Source: Meridianimarinicoccus marinus (GTDB taxonomy: Bacteria; Pseudomonadota; Alphaproteobacteria; Rhodobacterales; Rhodobacteraceae). Taken from it: a stretch of 64,000 nt of DNA. Where the stretch lies: the NCBI RefSeq assembly GCF_040689105.1, contig NZ_JBFBVU010000010.1:86680-150679 (forward strand), written 5' to 3'. Made by a program: the position numbers and the translations under genes. Each line of letters opens with the position of its first letter. Position 1 is the stretch's first letter. Of this stretch, positions 35,367 through 44,467 are shown in pieces. The notes beneath the pieces are model-generated. The model had not been told where the DNA came from, did not search any database, and saw nothing but the letters and a program-made list of their open reading frames with translations.

Positions 35367-36890
35367 GTGAAACGCATGCGCCCAGCCATCGCTCTGGGTC
35401 TGGCAACGGGACTGGGCGTGGCGGCGGTAACCGCCGCAGCCCAGTCCACGACTCCTGCCCAGTCCGCGAACCCGCCCCTCTTGACGGGCACCAACCCGAT
35501 CAACAATTCGGCGGTTCGCAACGTGAACCGGAACCAGCCGTTCCGCCAGTTCTTCCTGACCGGCGCCCGGCCAGCATTCAGCCGCCTGTCGCTGGGCGCG
35601 CCGGGACGGCGCCAGACGGCCAGCTACAACACCAACATTGAATTCAACGACAACTACGACCTGCGCGAGGATTCCCTCGGCAATGCGCTGATCTGGAACA
35701 ACATCCTGGGCTACGGGATCGAACGCCGGTCCCTGACCGACGAATTCACCTTCGACGGTCTGGTCAATGTCCGCGCCACCGATCTGCCGACCTTCGGCAA
35801 TGACGTCGAGGCCGACGACTGGCGGTTCAACCTGGGCTATCTGCGCGTCGTCGGTGACAATTCCCTCGATTTCGACGTGCGTTACCAGAACGTGGATGTG
35901 GCTTTCTTCAACCCGTTGAGTGACCTGGATATCAACGGCGACTTTGACGACACCTTTGGCCAGGGCCGCCGCGAATCCATGCGCGGCAACTTCGGGGCCT
36001 CGCTGAACCAGAATGGACCGGTCAGCTTCGATCTGGTGGGCTACCTGTCCCGTGTCAACTTTTACGACACCACCGATCCGAGCCTGAACGACCGCGATCG
36101 CGCCGACATTGCCGCCGATTTCGGCTTTGCGCTGTCGCCGATCCTGAAGCTGACCGCCGGCGGTTTCTACGGACGCCGGACGGAAGACGACGCTGACGAT
36201 CTGGACTCGACCCACCGCCGGCTGAACTTCGGCATGGATGGCCTGGTCAATCAGCGCATGCGCCTGCGCGCCTGGGTCGGCTATTCGGAAGTCGATACGA
36301 AACGCAACTCGGGCGACAAGTTCCAGTCGGGATATGTCGGCGGCTTCAACGTCACCGTTGCGCAGAAGAATGGAGATTTCCGCTTCGGTGCCTCGTCCCG
36401 CTATGACGAGAACGGCCTGCGTCTGGACACCACCGTCGGCAAGTCGCTGAACTGGGATTCCGGCAGCCTGGATGGCAATATCGGCGTTTCGGGCACCGAC
36501 ACCACCGACCTGAGGCTGATCGGCGATCTGGCCTATACCTACAACCTGAAGAACGGGCAGTTCTGGGCCGATTTCGCCCAGATCACCGGCGTCGACCAGA
36601 ACGGCGACAACGTGATCAACACGGCGCTGGACCTGGGCTATCGGCAGGCGGTGAACAGCGTGTCCTCGTTCAACATCGGTGTCGGCGGTGCGCTTCAGCG
36701 CTATGACAGTTCCGGCAAGACCGAGAAGGATCGTTTCAACCTCACCGCCGCCTACAACCACGCCCTTACCCGCGACTGGAGCCTGAACACCGGCTACCGC
36801 TATCGCCTGCGCGATACCGAAGCGCAGGACCGGGCGCAGTCCAACGCCGTTTTCCTGGGGCTGGGACGCAATTGGCAGTCGGATCTCTGA
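35367..36890 (+). CDS. Outer-membrane beta-barrel protein of the exosortase/polysaccharide system
   Basis: A 507-residue exported protein. After a signal peptide (ending about ...VTAAAQ) it shows many alternating beta-strands ending in aromatic residues (for example FNLGYLRVVGDNSLDFDVRY), typical of a large barrel, and ends with strands finishing GLGRNWQSDL. Fits the outer-membrane barrel found in PEP-CTERM-type loci and in exopolysaccharide clusters. The GTG at 35367 was chosen because AGAGGA lies about 9 bases upstream; ATG 35376 is possible. Confidence 0.8.
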   Translation: MKRMRPAIALGLATGLGVAAVTAAAQSTTPAQSANPPLLTGTNPINNSAVRNVNRNQPFRQFFLTGARPAFSRLSLGAPGRRQTASYNTNIEFNDNYDLREDSLGNALIWNNILGYGIERRSLTDEFTFDGLVNVRATDLPTFGNDVEADDWRFNLGYLRVVGDNSLDFDVRYQNVDVAFFNPLSDLDINGDFDDTFGQGRRESMRGNFGASLNQNGPVSFDLVGYLSRVNFYDTTDPSLNDRDRADIAADFGFALSPILKLTAGGFYGRRTEDDADDLDSTHRRLNFGMDGLVNQRMRLRAWVGYSEVDTKRNSGDKFQSGYVGGFNVTVAQKNGDFRFGASSRYDENGLRLDTTVGKSLNWDSGSLDGNIGVSGTDTTDLRLIGDLAYTYNLKNGQFWADFAQITGVDQNGDNVINTALDLGYRQAVNSVSSFNIGVGGALQRYDSSGKTEKDRFNLTAAYNHALTRDWSLNTGYRYRLRDTEAQDRAQSNAVFLGLGRNWQSDL

Positions 36891-36943
36891 ACGGAACCGT
36901 AACCGACCAACAATCATGTTACCTTAGGGGGTAATGCTTTTGA

Positions 36944-36965
36944 CCCGTCGTTATTATATGACGGG
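36944..36965. promoter_or_regulatory. Inverted repeat upstream of the exosortase gene
   Basis: CCCGTC and GACGGG flank an AT-only-like core (GTTATTATAT), 37 bases before the exosortase ATG, within the 111-base gap after the beta-barrel gene. It could be an operator around a -10-like TATTATAT element, or a weak hairpin. No T-run follows, so a terminator is less likely. Confidence 0.45.
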
Positions 36966-37001
36966 ACAACGTGTGGTGATGTTTGTACGGGAATCTGTTG
37001 G

Positions 37002-38609
37002 ATGAGTGTGATTGGAGATCCGAAGTCGCCGACCGTGTCGATTGCCGGCCTGCCGCTGAACCCCGTGGGCTTCGGCGCCTTCGTCCTGCTGATCCTTGTG
37101 TCGATCCCGTTCTTCCTGGCCGGGTTCATCGAATTGGCGGTCAACTGGGCAACGCCGGAATACAGCCACGGGCCGCTGATCCCGGTCATCTCGCTGTATC
37201 TGTTCCTGCGCGAGATGCGCCGCGTGCCCCAGGTCGGGTACGAACCCGACGCCAAGCGCTGGCAGGGCCTGCTGGTGCTGCTTCTGGGGCTGGTGATCGC
37301 CGGCTTCGGCAACCTGGTGCTGATCCCCGACATCGTCGCCTATGCCTTCATCATCTGGGTGATGGGCGTCGTTCTGGTCATCTTCGGGTGGGAACGCGGC
37401 AAGACCCACTGGGCGCCGGTGCTGCATCTGATCTTCATGCTGCCCCTGCCCCAGTTCATGTATTGGCAGCTGTCGATCTTCCTGCAGGGCATTTCCTCGC
37501 AGATCGGGGTCTGGTTCGTGGAACTGGCGCAGATCCCGGTGTTCCTGGACGGCAACATCATCGATCTGGGCATCTACAAGCTGCAGGTCGCCGAGGCGTG
37601 TTCGGGCCTGCGCTACCTCTTCCCGATCCTGTCGTTCTCCTACCTGTTCTCGATCCTGTATCGCGGGCCGATGTGGCACAAGGCGGTGCTGCTGTTGTCG
37701 GCCGCGCCGATCACCGTGCTGATGAACTCGTTCCGGATCGGCATGATCGGCATCCTGGTGAACTACTATGGCATCGAACAGGCCGAGGGTTTCCTGCATT
37801 TCTTCGAAGGCTGGGTCATCTTCCTGTCCTGCGTCGGCATCCTGTTCCTGATGGCGATCTGCCTGCAGCGGCTGACGCCCAACCCGCTGCCGCTGGGCGA
37901 CGCCATCGATCTGGACACATCCGGGTTTGGCCCGATCCTGGCGCGGGCGCTGGCCATGGTGCCCAGCGTGGCGCTGATCCTGGCCATCGGCATGTCCGGG
38001 ACAATGTCGCTGCTGTGGCTGAACGCCCCCAGCCCACAACACATCGTGCCGGACCGCACGCCCTTCATGCTGTTCCCGCGCGAGATCGACGGCCGCTATG
38101 CCTCGTTCGAATCGCTGTCGCCCAGCGTCGCGGCAGTGCTGGATGCCGATGACTACGTCTCTGCCAACTACTCCCGTGAAAGAGAGATGCCGATCAACTT
38201 CTTTATCGCTTACTACGAGAATCAGACCGAAGGCGGCGGCATCCATTCGCCCGAGGTCTGCCTGCCCGTCGGCGGCTGGGAGATGTTCAGCCTCGCCCCC
38301 TATGAGATGAGCTTCCCCGACACCGTCTATGGCACCTTCGAAGTCAACCGCGCGGTGATCCAGAAGGGGCTGAGCAAACAGCTGGTCTATTACTGGTTCG
38401 AACAGCGCGGCCGCCGCATGACCAATGATTTCGCGGCCAAGTTCACCGTGGTCTACGACAGCTGGACCCGGGGCCGCCTGGATGGCGCATTGGTGCGCTT
38501 CGTGACCCCCATCGCGGATGAGGACGGCGGCGAGGCTGCGGCGGAGGCTCGGTTGCAGGTCTTCATGGCGGAGGCGCTCAAGAAATTGCCGCGCTATGTG
38601 CCCGAGTGA
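37002..38609 (+). CDS. xrtD: Exosortase fused to an EpsI domain (VPLPA-specific XrtD type)
   Basis: A 535-residue protein. The N-terminal half is an eight-helix exosortase with the catalytic cysteine C200 in EACSGLRYL, arginine R245 in MNSFRIG and histidine H266 in GFLHFFEGW; YSHGPLIP (54-61) is also family-typical. The C-terminal half (about 310-535) is an EpsI domain with SPEVCLPVGGWEM. This fusion is the form called XrtD, linked in Rhodobacterales to VPLPA-CTERM targets. A matching target is encoded at 4398. It would cleave or transfer the target at the membrane. Confidence 0.88.
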   Translation: MSVIGDPKSPTVSIAGLPLNPVGFGAFVLLILVSIPFFLAGFIELAVNWATPEYSHGPLIPVISLYLFLREMRRVPQVGYEPDAKRWQGLLVLLLGLVIAGFGNLVLIPDIVAYAFIIWVMGVVLVIFGWERGKTHWAPVLHLIFMLPLPQFMYWQLSIFLQGISSQIGVWFVELAQIPVFLDGNIIDLGIYKLQVAEACSGLRYLFPILSFSYLFSILYRGPMWHKAVLLLSAAPITVLMNSFRIGMIGILVNYYGIEQAEGFLHFFEGWVIFLSCVGILFLMAICLQRLTPNPLPLGDAIDLDTSGFGPILARALAMVPSVALILAIGMSGTMSLLWLNAPSPQHIVPDRTPFMLFPREIDGRYASFESLSPSVAAVLDADDYVSANYSREREMPINFFIAYYENQTEGGGIHSPEVCLPVGGWEMFSLAPYEMSFPDTVYGTFEVNRAVIQKGLSKQLVYYWFEQRGRRMTNDFAAKFTVVYDSWTRGRLDGALVRFVTPIADEDGGEAAAEARLQVFMAEALKKLPRYVPE

Positions 38610-39388
38610 GTGACAGCGCCCGAAATTCCGCCTCGGGGAGCGGGCTGGCCGCGCTGATCCAGCGCCGGTATCGCGGCGGGCAGCACTGGGGCCCCAAGGG
38701 TGCCGCCAGGGGGCCGCGCTTCCTGCTGTGGGGGGTGCCGATCTCGCTTCTGGCGATCATGGTCCTGACCGTCGCGATCGAAGCTGTGTTGACCGCCGGC
38801 GACCACTCCGTGTTTTTTAGCAGCGCGACCCGTGGCTTCGCCTATCTGCTGGGCGCCTTCCACAACTCTTTGCTGCACGGCGCGCGCGAGGTGTTCCCCG
38901 GCCAGAGCGTCAGCATGTTCGTCACCTATGCCTTCATCCACGGCGGGCCGGTGCATCTGATCGTCAACATGGTTGCGCTGGCCAGCTTCGGCATGGTGAT
39001 CGTCCAGCGCATCGGACAGAAGCGCTTTCTGGTGGCCTATTTGCTGTGCGCCATCGGCGGCGCCGCGGGGTTTGGCCTGCTCAGCAACAGCCCCGCCCCC
39101 ATGGTCGGCGCCTCGGGGGCGCTGTTCGGTCTGGTCGGCATCTGGGTCTGCTGGGACTACCTGGATCGCCGCCACTATGGCGACCCGCTCTGGGTCACGC
39201 TGCGGGCGCTGGCGTTCCTGGTTCTTTACAACCTCGTGTTCTTCCTGCTGCTGCATGGCAGCCTGGCCTGGGAAACCCATCTGGGCGGCTTTGTCACCGG
39301 CTGGCTGCTGGCGATCTACTGGGGCCGCCGGGTGCTGCCGGAAAGCCGCCGCCGGCGCTTCGGCTCGGAAGATCGTCCCGACACCTGA
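38606..39388 (+). CDS. Rhomboid-family intramembrane serine protease
   Basis: A 260-residue membrane protein with about six helices. The catalytic serine is S170 in GASGALFG and the histidine H225 is in THLGGFVTGW. The second-helix motif HGGPVHLIVNM supplies H117 and N121. All hallmarks of an active rhomboid are present. The GTG start overlaps the exosortase stop (GTGA), so the two are translationally coupled. Its substrate is unknown; the coupling suggests a role in surface-protein processing. Confidence 0.9.
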   Translation: MSDSARNSASGSGLAALIQRRYRGGQHWGPKGAARGPRFLLWGVPISLLAIMVLTVAIEAVLTAGDHSVFFSSATRGFAYLLGAFHNSLLHGAREVFPGQSVSMFVTYAFIHGGPVHLIVNMVALASFGMVIVQRIGQKRFLVAYLLCAIGGAAGFGLLSNSPAPMVGASGALFGLVGIWVCWDYLDRRHYGDPLWVTLRALAFLVLYNLVFFLLLHGSLAWETHLGGFVTGWLLAIYWGRRVLPESRRRRFGSEDRPDT

Positions 39389-40195
39389 ATGGCCGCACCG
39401 ATCGACAGATTGCGGCGCGGTCTGGCCGCCCTGCGCCCCGGCGCCGAGCGGCAATTCACCGGCGCCTCTGCCCCCACCCCGGCCCGACCCGCCTATGTGG
39501 TCGGGGATGTGCACGGCTGCGCCAACCTGCTGGCCACCCTTCTGACCGCCATCGAGGACGACAGAACGGCGCGCGGCTGGTCCGATACGGATCTGGTCCT
39601 TGTGGGTGACTACGTGGACCGAGGCCCGGACAGCCGGGACGTGCTCGCCGATCTCAGGGCGCGCCAATCCCAAGCGCCGGACCGGGTGCATTGCCTTTGC
39701 GGCAACCACGAGGCGATGATGCTGGATTTTCTCACCGATCCAGTCAGTGCGGGGCCGACCTGGCTGAACAACGGCGGCCGCGAGACCCTGCTCAGCTTCG
39801 GCGTGACTGTCGCCCGCCGCCTGCCCGATCTCGAGGCTTTGGTGGAGCTGGCGGTCGCCGCTCGCGCGGCGATCCCCGCAACGGTCACGGACTGGGTGCG
39901 CGGCCTGCCGTTGCTGTGGCGCAGTGGTGATCTGGTGGCGGTTCATGCCGGGCTGCACCCCGACCGCACGCCCGAGGATCAGGCCGAGGTGGATATGCTG
40001 TGGGAACCGCCGCTGTTTCGCCAGGCCGCGCGGCAGGACGGGCTTTGGGTTGTCCACGGCCACCGCATCACTGTGCCGCCGGTGGCCGAGGCCGGGCGGA
40101 TCAGCGTCGATACCGGCGCTTTCGCCTATGGCGTGCTGAGCTGCGCGGTTCTGGCACCCGGCGAAGCGCCCCGGTTTCTGCAGGCCAAAGCCTAG
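39389..40195 (+). CDS. Calcineurin-like metallophosphatase (PPP serine/threonine phosphatase type)
   Basis: A 268-residue phosphatase with the dinuclear-metal motifs in order: GDVHG (39-43), GDYVDRG (73-79) and GNHE (105-108), then VHAG and VHGH. This is the bacterial PPP-like set. Its ATG abuts the rhomboid stop (TGAATG) with no gap, placing it third in the exosortase-rhomboid unit. The partner substrate is unknown. The end overlaps the convergent znuB stop through CTAG. Confidence 0.87.
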   Translation: MAAPIDRLRRGLAALRPGAERQFTGASAPTPARPAYVVGDVHGCANLLATLLTAIEDDRTARGWSDTDLVLVGDYVDRGPDSRDVLADLRARQSQAPDRVHCLCGNHEAMMLDFLTDPVSAGPTWLNNGGRETLLSFGVTVARRLPDLEALVELAVAARAAIPATVTDWVRGLPLLWRSGDLVAVHAGLHPDRTPEDQAEVDMLWEPPLFRQAARQDGLWVVHGHRITVPPVAEAGRISVDTGAFAYGVLSCAVLAPGEAPRFLQAKA

Positions 40196-40980
40196 CCCCG
40201 GCGCGCCCGCACCCCGGCGGTTACCGCGAAAAGCCCGGTGGCCACCGCCACGATCGACGGCCCGGTCGGCGTGTCCGCCACCATCGACAGCCACAGCCCC
40301 AGTAGCGCCGACAACGCCCCTGCCGCCACGGCCAGCGCCGCCATCCACTCCGGCGTGCGCGCCAGCGGCCGCACCGTGGCGGCCGGGATGATCAGCATGG
40401 CCGAGATCAGCAGTGCCCCCACCACCTTCAGCGAGACCGCCACCACCACCGCCAGCGCGACGGTCAGGATCAACTGTTCCCGGCGCGGGTCGATGCCGCT
40501 GGCATGGGCCAGATCGGCGTTCAGCGTCGCCGTCAGCAGCGGCGCCCACCGCCAGGCCAGCAACCCCAGCACCAGTGCCGCGCCGGTCCAGATTACCGCC
40601 AGATCCGCCTTGCCCACCGCCAGGATATCGCCCAGCAGCACCCCCATCAGATCGACCCGCAAGCCGGGGATCAGGGCCATCACCACCAGCCCCACCGCCA
40701 GCCCGCCATGGGCAAAGACCCCCAGCAGCGTGTCCACCGGATAGCCGCGCGCCGACAGGCCCGACACCGCCAGCGACAGCACCAGCGCCACCGCCAGCAC
40801 CCCGACAAACAGCGAAAAGGAAAAGGCAAAGGACAGCGCCACCCCCAGAAGGGCGGCATGCGCCGTGGCATCGCCGAAATAGGCCATCCGCCGCCAGACG
40901 ATGAAGCAGCCCAACGGACCGGCAGCCACCGCCACGCCAACCCCGGCGATGGCGGCGCGGATCAGGAAGTCATCCAGCAT
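40192..40980 (-). CDS. znuB: Zinc ABC transporter permease
   Basis: A 262-residue permease with about eight membrane helices, of the ABC-3 metal-uptake family. Starts MLDDFLIRAAIAG; conserved stretches include RRMAYFGDATAHAALLGVA and KVVGALLISAMLIIPAATVR. It overlaps znuC by 11 bases. The ligand-binding protein ZnuA and the regulator Zur are not encoded nearby. Confidence 0.9.
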   Translation of the reverse strand: MLDDFLIRAAIAGVGVAVAAGPLGCFIVWRRMAYFGDATAHAALLGVALSFAFSFSLFVGVLAVALVLSLAVSGLSARGYPVDTLLGVFAHGGLAVGLVVMALIPGLRVDLMGVLLGDILAVGKADLAVIWTGAALVLGLLAWRWAPLLTATLNADLAHASGIDPRREQLILTVALAVVVAVSLKVVGALLISAMLIIPAATVRPLARTPEWMAALAVAAGALSALLGLWLSMVADTPTGPSIVAVATGLFAVTAGVRARRG

Positions 40981-41740
40981 GATGGCCCCCGTCACCTTGG
41001 GAATGGTCGTGGTCGCAGTCGTGGTCGGCGTCATGGGCGTGGTCATGGGTGTGGCGATACAGGGCCAGCGTCCCGCGCGTGCCCATGCCAAACAGCGCCC
41101 GGTATTCCGGCGCCGAGGCCACGATCTCGGGCGTGCCATGACAGCAGATGTGACCATTCAGGCAGATCACCCGGTCGCTCGCGCTCATCACCACATGCAG
41201 ATCGTGGCTGACCATCAGCACGCCGCAGTTCAACACCTGCCGCAGATCCTCGACGATTTCATAGAAGGCAGCGGTTCCGGGCTGGTCCAGCCCGCGGGTG
41301 GCCTCGTCCAGCACCAGAAGGTCGGGCTCCATCAGGATGGCGCGGGCCAGCAGCACGCGCTGGAACTGACCGCCCGACAGGCCGGTCATCGGCTGGTCCT
41401 CGACCGCCTCGCTCAGCCCGACCTGGGCCAGCGCGCGGGCGCGCGACAGCCGGTCATGGGGATGCGGCAGCGCCAGAAAGCGGCGCACCGGCATCGGCAT
41501 CGACGGATCGATGTGCAGCGATTGCGGAACATAGCCGATGCGCAGCCTTGGCGCCCTGCGGATCTTGCCCCGGTCAGGGCGGATGGCGCCGATCAGGGTT
41601 TCCAGCAGGGTCGATTTGCCCGAGCCGTTCGGCCCGACGATGGTCACGATCTCGCCGCGATCGACGCTCATGTCCACGCCGTCCAGAACCAGACGGCCGT
41701 CCCGGAACACCGAAACCGAGTTTGCAGATAACAGGGCCAC
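40970..41740 (-). CDS. znuC: Zinc ABC transporter ATP-binding protein
   Basis: A 256-residue ABC ATPase: Walker A GPNGSGKST, signature LSGGQFQR, Walker B LLVLDEA, H-loop VSHDLH. The C-terminal tail is packed with His and Asp (HTHDHAHDADHD), a likely metal-chelating tail typical of zinc-family ZnuC. A GTG start at 41740 was chosen because GGAGG lies 5 bases upstream; ATG 41770 would add ten residues but lacks a site. Paired with znuB. Confidence 0.88.
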   Translation of the reverse strand: MALLSANSVSVFRDGRLVLDGVDMSVDRGEIVTIVGPNGSGKSTLLETLIGAIRPDRGKIRRAPRLRIGYVPQSLHIDPSMPMPVRRFLALPHPHDRLSRARALAQVGLSEAVEDQPMTGLSGGQFQRVLLARAILMEPDLLVLDEATRGLDQPGTAAFYEIVEDLRQVLNCGVLMVSHDLHVVMSASDRVICLNGHICCHGTPEIVASAPEYRALFGMGTRGTLALYRHTHDHAHDADHDCDHDHSQGDGGHHAG

Positions 41741-41819
41741 GTGCACCTCCGCCGGGTTCCCAAGGCGCATCTACATGCCGGGACGCGGCGCAAATGTCCA
41801 TTCCGTTTCGCAGACAGCC

Positions 41820-43256
41820 CTAGGTCTGCAGTGGCCCAGCGTTGCCCAGGTCGAAGATCTTGCCGGGGTTCATGATGTTGAGCGGGTCCACCGCCCCCTT
41901 GATCGCCCGCATGACAGCGACGGCCTCGGGACCCAGCTCAGCCACCAGATAGGGCATCTTGCCCTGCCCGATCCCATGTTCGCCGGTGCAGGTCCCCTGA
42001 TAGGAGATCGCAAGCTCCGCCAGCCAGCCGAGGAAGCCCTTGACCCGCCGCATCTGGTCGGGATCGCCTTCCTGCAAGGGCACCAGCATATGAAAGTTGC
42101 CATCCCCCACATGGCCCAGAACCGGCGTCGTCAGATCCATGCCCTCGGCCTTTTCACGGGCGCGGGCCACACATTCCGCAAGGGACGAGATCGGGACACA
42201 GACATCGGTGGACACCGACTTGAGGCCGGGCATCAGGGTGTGGAACGCCCAATAGGCGTCGTGCCGGGCTTGCCACAGCTTGTTGCGCTCCTGCGGGTTG
42301 GCGGTCCAGCGGAAGCCCTGCCCGCCGTGCTCCTCGGCGATCAGGCCGAAGGATTCCGCCTGTTCCGCCACCCCGGCGGCGGACCCGTGGAACTCCAGAA
42401 GAAGCATCGGCGTTTCCGGCAGGCCCAGCTTGGAATGCAGGTTCACGGCTTTTACCGACAGCGCATCCATCAGTTCCATGCGCGCCACCGGCAGACCCAT
42501 CTGCAGGGCCTCGATGGCGGTATTGCAGGCATCTTCGACGGTTGGGAAGGCACAGGTCGCCGCCGAGATCGAATCGGGGATGCCGTGCAACCGCAGGGTC
42601 AGTTCGGTGATGATGCCCAGCGTGCCTTCCGAGCCGACCATCAGCCGTGTCAGGTCATAGCCGGCCGAGGTTTTGCGCGCGCGGTGGGCCGAGGTCATCA
42701 CCTCGCCGTTGGGCAGCACCGCCTTCAGCCCCAGCACCGCGTCGCGCATGGTGCCATAGCGCACCGCGTTGGTGCCCGAGGCCCGCGTCGCCGCCATGCC
42801 GCCCAGCGAGGCATCGGCGCCGGGATCGACCGGGAAGAACAGCCCCGTGTCGCGCAGATAGGTGTTCAGCGCCGTGCGGGTCACACCGGGCTGCACCCGG
42901 CAATCCAGATCGGCGGCGTTGACTTCCAGCACCTGATCCATGGCCGACAGGTCGATGCTGATGCCACCGGCGGGCGCGTTCAGATGCCCTTCCAGCGAAG
43001 TCCCGGTACCATAGGGAATCACCGGGACCCTTGCCGCAGCACAGGCCCGCACCACTGCCTGCACCTCTTCGGTGCTGCGCACGAAGACCACCGCGTCGGG
43101 GGCCTGCGTTGCCAGCCATGTCGTCGTGTGGCCGTGCTGGGCGCGGATGGCGGCGCCGGTCTGCACCCGGTCGCCCATCTGGCCGCGCAGGGTGTCGATC
43201 ACACCGGCGACGGCGGCTTCATCGCGCGGCGGCAGGGTGACGGTGTCTGAGGGCAT
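41820..43256 (-). CDS. FAD-linked oxidase (D-lactate/glycolate oxidase type)
   Basis: A 478-residue FAD-binding type-4 oxidoreductase. The PP-loop PYGTGTSLEGH and TSAGYDLTRLMVGSEGTLG bind FAD, and GHVGDGNFHM is the C-terminal metal/substrate motif of D-lactate dehydrogenase/GlcD-like enzymes. It probably oxidises a D-2-hydroxy acid. The start ATG 43256 has a GGAG site 7 bases upstream. Last gene of the minus-strand arm of the formate dehydrogenase island; a functional link is not shown. Confidence 0.87.
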   Translation of the reverse strand: MPSDTVTLPPRDEAAVAGVIDTLRGQMGDRVQTGAAIRAQHGHTTTWLATQAPDAVVFVRSTEEVQAVVRACAAARVPVIPYGTGTSLEGHLNAPAGGISIDLSAMDQVLEVNAADLDCRVQPGVTRTALNTYLRDTGLFFPVDPGADASLGGMAATRASGTNAVRYGTMRDAVLGLKAVLPNGEVMTSAHRARKTSAGYDLTRLMVGSEGTLGIITELTLRLHGIPDSISAATCAFPTVEDACNTAIEALQMGLPVARMELMDALSVKAVNLHSKLGLPETPMLLLEFHGSAAGVAEQAESFGLIAEEHGGQGFRWTANPQERNKLWQARHDAYWAFHTLMPGLKSVSTDVCVPISSLAECVARAREKAEGMDLTTPVLGHVGDGNFHMLVPLQEGDPDQMRRVKGFLGWLAELAISYQGTCTGEHGIGQGKMPYLVAELGPEAVAVMRAIKGAVDPLNIMNPGKIFDLGNAGPLQT

Positions 43257-43260
43257 CGGT

Positions 43261-43743
43261 CTACTCCGGTTCTGCATCCCCGTGGATGGCAAACTGGTCC
43301 AGCCCGGCCTGTTGCGGCGGGATGAACCGATAACTTTCCCGCACGCCGGCCGGGGTCAGTTCGCGGCTGACGGTCAGCAGGGTGTTGGCGGGATGCTCGT
43401 CGCACAGGGCGGCCATATGGTCCAGTTCTTCCCGCGCCACCGGCAGGGCTGCCTCGACCGAGGGCGCGCCGTAATAGGTCACGAAGTGTTCGGCCAGGCT
43501 TTGGTCCAGCGCGGCACGCTCGGCGGGCTGGACCTGGGTGACCGCGACCACGGTGACCCGACCGAAGGTTTCGATGCCCAGCCAGCCGTTGGCAAAGGCC
43601 TGACGCGCCTTGCCGGTCAGATCGGCCTCGGACCAGTTGGAGAACTCGAACCCCCCCGAGATCGCCCATTCGCCGGTGCGGGCGGGGCTGTGGAACACGT
43701 TTCGGTCGCTGTCATCGAAGTGGATGGCGCGGGCGAGTTTCAT
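43261..43743 (-). CDS. DUF6505-family protein
   Basis: A 160-residue soluble protein, MKLARAIHFDDSDRNVFHSP at the N-terminus and a GEWAISGGFEFSNWSE motif. It resembles the DUF6505 family that occurs with formate dehydrogenase genes in alphaproteobacteria (family call from memory). No catalytic motif is evident. It is tightly packed: one base after the ligase-like gene and 4 bases before the FAD oxidase start. Confidence 0.72.
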   Translation of the reverse strand: MKLARAIHFDDSDRNVFHSPARTGEWAISGGFEFSNWSEADLTGKARQAFANGWLGIETFGRVTVVAVTQVQPAERAALDQSLAEHFVTYYGAPSVEAALPVAREELDHMAALCDEHPANTLLTVSRELTPAGVRESYRFIPPQQAGLDQFAIHGDAEPE

Positions 43744-43744
43744 G

Positions 43745-44467
43745 TCAGTCCTCCAGAAGCGTCGTCAGCGGGATCAGATGGGTGGTCTCGGCGTCGCGCA
43801 GCAGCAGGCCGAAATCCTCGTCCACCCCCAGGAAGGTGCCGCTGCGGCTCTGGATGTCCAGAGGCGCGCCGATGCCACGCGCGATCCCGCGCCAGTCGTC
43901 ATGCAGGACGCGAGCGCCGCCATCCTCCCAGCGGTTGATCCAGACCAGCATATGCCGGGTCCAGGCTTCCAGCAGATGCACCGGATGCACGTCGACGCAG
44001 CCTTCGGCGAACAGCGCGGTGCTGTCAGGGGTCAGGCCGGGATCTTCCGACAGCTCGATCAGCGGCAGATCCAGCCCGATCACCAGCCAGTCAGGCAGTG
44101 CATCGGCGGCATCGTTCGCCGCCGCCACCCGCAGGCCGCCGCAGCGCGCACCGTTGAGGTACAGCGCCCCGTCCCAGCTTGTGTGCACCGCAACCTCGGG
44201 CGGGGCCAGCGCACCAAGGGCGTTCTGGAACCCCACCGCCGCCAGCGGCAGCATGGTCAACGCCTGCGCCAGCGGAACCTCGGGGGCAAGCACCACGGCG
44301 GCGCGCAGCCGGTCGGCCTGCACGTTGTAGACCACCAGCCCGGCATCGCAGCCGCGCGCGGCCTGCATCCGGGCGGTGTCGAACGGGTCGGTCGCGCCGG
44401 TGACCGCCAGGCCGGAGAACAGCGGCGGGAACACCGGATCGCCGGGAGGTGCATCCAGATCGGTCAT
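43745..44467 (-). CDS. Biotin/lipoate ligase-like protein (DUF4444 type)
   Basis: A 240-residue protein whose central part (RCGGLRVAAANDAADALPDWLVIGLDLPL) resembles the BPL/LplA fold. The last part (RSGTFLGVDEDFGLLLRDAETT) resembles the C-terminal SH3-like domain of biotin ligases. The usual GRGRRG ATP-binding motif is not visible, so activity is doubtful. Its start overlaps the Mrp-gene stop (ATGA). Confidence 0.72.
   Translation of the reverse strand: MTDLDAPPGDPVFPPLFSGLAVTGATDPFDTARMQAARGCDAGLVVYNVQADRLRAAVVLAPEVPLAQALTMLPLAAVGFQNALGALAPPEVAVHTSWDGALYLNGARCGGLRVAAANDAADALPDWLVIGLDLPLIELSEDPGLTPDSTALFAEGCVDVHPVHLLEAWTRHMLVWINRWEDGGARVLHDDWRGIARGIGAPLDIQSRSGTFLGVDEDFGLLLRDAETTHLIPLTTLLED

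Noticed and set aside
38606..39388. Rhombosortase (GlyGly-CTERM-specific protease)
   Set aside because: The protein has the ordinary rhomboid GASGA site and layout, and no GlyGly-CTERM protein is seen; it is better called a standard rhomboid.
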